64,000 nt of DNA from contig JAEACG010000007.1 of assembly GCA_016401345.1 (NCBI GenBank), positions 1,147 through 65,146 on the forward strand. Reading direction: 5' to 3'. The notes under the pieces are model-generated. The model searched no databases, had not been told where the DNA came from, and worked only from the letters and a program-made list of their open reading frames with translations. The position numbers and the translations under genes were made by a program. The stretch is from Fictibacillus nanhaiensis. GTDB taxonomy: Bacteria > Bacillota > Bacilli > Bacillales > Fictibacillaceae. Shown piece by piece: positions 62,380 through 64,000 of this stretch (position 1 is its first letter; every line of letters begins with the position of its first letter).

Positions 62380-63240
62380 TTAAGAAGAACAAGAATTACA
62401 ACCTACGCCCTTCACACGATCCTTCACCCTTGCTGTGTATTCGTCACCACATCTCTTACATCGCCACCAAACATTATTGTATGACGTAACGGAGACATCT
62501 CTAGGTGTTTTATGAACCCCGAACATTGTACCATTACGATCTGGATGCCATTCTGCTGCAATTTCAGGATACATATTGAATAGTGATTGCTCGATTTTCA
62601 CACACTCTGGACATCGCGATTTATTTTTAATTCTTTTACGAATTCTCTCTCGCCAAACATGTCCTTTTTCGCATACCCATGCCACTTCCTCGTTTGAGTT
62701 ATACACGACATCATGTGGACTTTTTCCATTGTTCACTGTAGACCATTCTTTTACAAGTTCAGGGTGGATCGTCGCCAAACAGTTCTTTTCATACGCTTTT
62801 TTGTCTGAACAATACACACATACACTTTTAGGATTATGTACTCGATCAATCACGGTTTCTTCCCACTCATGTCCTCTTTTGCAAATCCACCATCTACGAG
62901 GCCAATCTTCCTTGCTGTCAACATCTGCAGTGGTTAGATTTTTATTCAGAGTAAGATGCCATTGCTGACAGAGCTCAGGATCTGCGTCTGCTAAAGTCTC
63001 TTTTGAAATCTCATCAAACTGATACGATCTTTTTAATGCTCTTTCTTCTCTTACACAATCTGAGCACTCCAAGTTCTTTTTATATCGCTCGCGAATAGTC
63101 GCTCCCCATTCATGACCTTTTGAACAGATCCACCATATGTACTCATAGCTTCCAAAACTAGTTTGGCTAGGTTCAATACCTCGATTTTTTGTAGGATGCC
63201 ATTGTAATAAAAGCTTATCCGGTAACATAAGTTGCTTCAA
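62380..63240 (-). CDS. Protein with four treble-clef zinc domains
   Basis: A 286-residue protein made of four tandem modules of about 70 residues. Each has W-H-P-x-x-N (or EWS/QWH), then V-W-W-x-C-x-x-G-H-E-W and a closing C-x-x-C: ICSKGHEWGATIRERYKKNL with ECSDC, ICKRGHEWEETVIDRVHNPK with VCVYC, VCEKGHVWRERIRKRIKNKS with RCPEC, and RCKRCGDEYTARVKDRVKG with GCNSC. This matches the DUF4379/treble-clef zinc ribbon family, often beside nuclease domains, but no nuclease domain is fused here. TTG 63240 lies nine bases after AAAGGG. Nucleic-acid binding is inferred. Confidence 0.82.
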   Translation of the reverse strand: MKQLMLPDKLLLQWHPTKNRGIEPSQTSFGSYEYIWWICSKGHEWGATIRERYKKNLECSDCVREERALKRSYQFDEISKETLADADPELCQQWHLTLNKNLTTADVDSKEDWPRRWWICKRGHEWEETVIDRVHNPKSVCVYCSDKKAYEKNCLATIHPELVKEWSTVNNGKSPHDVVYNSNEEVAWVCEKGHVWRERIRKRIKNKSRCPECVKIEQSLFNMYPEIAAEWHPDRNGTMFGVHKTPRDVSVTSYNNVWWRCKRCGDEYTARVKDRVKGVGCNSCSS

Positions 63241-63336
63241 ATTTCTCAACCCTTTCTCTACAAATCAACTAATTATAAAGGACTATAATTAAACACTTAC
63301 AATAGTTAATTATACCTATTAATTCAGTTTGTGAAC

Positions 63337-63397
63337 TTGGGAAAATGATAGTTAAAAAGACCTTATAAACTAAGGTAAACAGTTGTTTTTTTCCCAA
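63337..63397. promoter_or_regulatory. Long-spaced inverted repeat upstream of the Cys-rich gene
   Basis: TTGGGAAAA (63337-63345) and TTTTCCCAA (63389-63397) are inverted copies separated by exactly 43 bases, the same spacing as the pair upstream of rap. The second arm ends 98 bases before the ATG at 63496. Confidence 0.55.
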
Positions 63398-63495
63398 CAT
63401 TGGAAGGATTCTGCATCTTACTGAGATATTGACCTATACACAAATTAAAATTCATCATACACTAAAGTGCCATTAATTTAGAAAGGAAAGTTCTG

Positions 63496-64000
63496 ATGAC
63501 TAACAAAGAGCATTGCATATGTGCGTGTTTGAAAGAGATAACTAGTGGACGAAGTATAATTGTTGTTACTGATCGAGGAGGTCTTTTTAATCTAACTTTT
63601 ACAGATGTTATCAATCATTGCGTTAGAGGAATTGATCCATTAGGAAGACCACAAATAATTGATTGCGAGTGTATCGCTGGAATAGATCTAAGACCAAGTA
63701 CAGGTGGGAACTTAACTCTTCAATCTGAAGCAGTAATTGTTTGTAATGGTTTTATTAGTGGAACAGTTTCGTGTAATGGCATTCCATTAGCAGGAGTACC
63801 TGTTACTTTTACCGATGATGTCGCTGCCGGTTTAACATATACGCCAAATCCAGCAATCACAAACTCATTGGGAAGAATTCTTGTAGAAGTTAATATTCCA
63901 GAAGGTACCGCTGAAATTCCCGCTAATATTATTGGTACAACTGTTATAAATGGTGAGACCATTTCGGCTATAGACAATTGCATGGTCATGTGCCCTTCCT
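63496..64000 (+). CDS. Cys-rich protein with beta-sandwich module, 3' end beyond the window
   Basis: 168 codons are visible and the frame is open to the window edge. Residues 1 to about 55 have clustered Cys (EHCICACLKE, NHCVRGIDPL, IIDCECIAGI) and short beta strands (SIIVVTDRGGLFNLTFTDV). From about 78 a repeat-like module begins, VCNGFISGTVSCNGIPLAGV with PVTFTDD and LGRILVEVNIPEG, similar in plan to the carboxypeptidase-regulatory or Ig-like repeats of the giant protein. No signal peptide. GAAAGGAAAG precedes the ATG. Cys richness without export suggests a spore-coat type protein; this is an inference. Confidence 0.7.
   Translation, partial: MTNKEHCICACLKEITSGRSIIVVTDRGGLFNLTFTDVINHCVRGIDPLGRPQIIDCECIAGIDLRPSTGGNLTLQSEAVIVCNGFISGTVSCNGIPLAGVPVTFTDDVAAGLTYTPNPAITNSLGRILVEVNIPEGTAEIPANIIGTTVINGETISAIDNCMVMCPS

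Noticed and set aside
1-64000. CRISPR arrays, tRNA or rRNA genes, prophage or insertion-sequence genes
   Set aside because: No direct-repeat/spacer arrays, cloverleaf features, integrase or transposase reading frames were seen on either strand.

Overview
The window looks like chromosome of an endospore-forming, low-GC Bacillaceae. Supporting genes are a gerABC-type germinant receptor operon, comK, a rap-phr cassette, a KinB-like orphan kinase, a T-box-controlled tyrosyl-tRNA synthetase, SAM-I (S-box) and guanine riboswitches, a Bacillus-type nitric oxide synthase and a YwqHIJ-like LXG secretion cassette. A Fictibacillus-like genus is plausible but cannot be proved from this sequence alone. 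No rRNA, tRNA, CRISPR array, insertion sequence or prophage was seen.

Layout. 1-3.0 kb: a minus-strand type VII (LXG) toxin operon (two small helical partners, LXG toxin, membrane protein that is the candidate immunity factor, truncated DUF4176 gene). 3.1-8.1 kb: ArsR regulator with two small DMT-type membrane proteins, an unlinked ctaB (heme O synthase) with phased upstream repeats, and a divergent MFS/MarR pair with two visible operators. 8.1-17.9 kb: exported purine-nucleosidase-like protein behind a guanine riboswitch, a NUDIX-HIT-GNAT operon, nos, an S66 peptidase, ywaE-like marR plus tyrS with a T-box, and a DUF3626 gene. 18-25 kb: modB, metQ and an alpha/beta hydrolase (the last two each behind a SAM riboswitch), then the germination operon. 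25-32 kb: metabolic and housekeeping genes including mqo, ending in comK. 32.4-42.9 kb: one 3,470-residue repeat protein. 43-51 kb: acetyltransferases, a metallo-beta-lactamase-fold protein, rap-phr, a sporulation-type kinase and a TetR-controlled SMR pair. 51-57 kb: RodA/FtsW family protein, DUF418 protein, XRE regulator, and a two-component system whose kinase gene overlaps a tiny exported-peptide gene. 57-62 kb: a sugar-acid/polyol type catabolic cluster with an AraC regulator and a frameshifted binding protein. 62-64 kb: a four-fold treble-clef zinc protein and a truncated Cys-rich gene.

Main points of interest: (1) the giant protein has 35 carboxypeptidase-regulatory-like repeats with an eight-repeat super-period, no signal peptide or sortase motif, and a C-terminus that resembles the end of CotY/CotZ-type spore coat proteins; (2) four intergenic regions each carry a degenerate tandem array with the same 21-bp period but a different sequence; (3) two distant gene starts share TTGGGAAAA-N43-TTTTCCCAA with identical spacing; (4) riboswitches are attached to unexpected genes (SAM-I to a hydrolase, guanine to an exported nucleosidase with an Asp-to-Asn change at the base-recognition site); (5) several small genes are easy to miss: a phr, a peptide gene coupled to a sensor kinase, and two membrane/coiled-coil microproteins; (6) a binding-protein gene is broken by an exact 10-bp tandem duplication.
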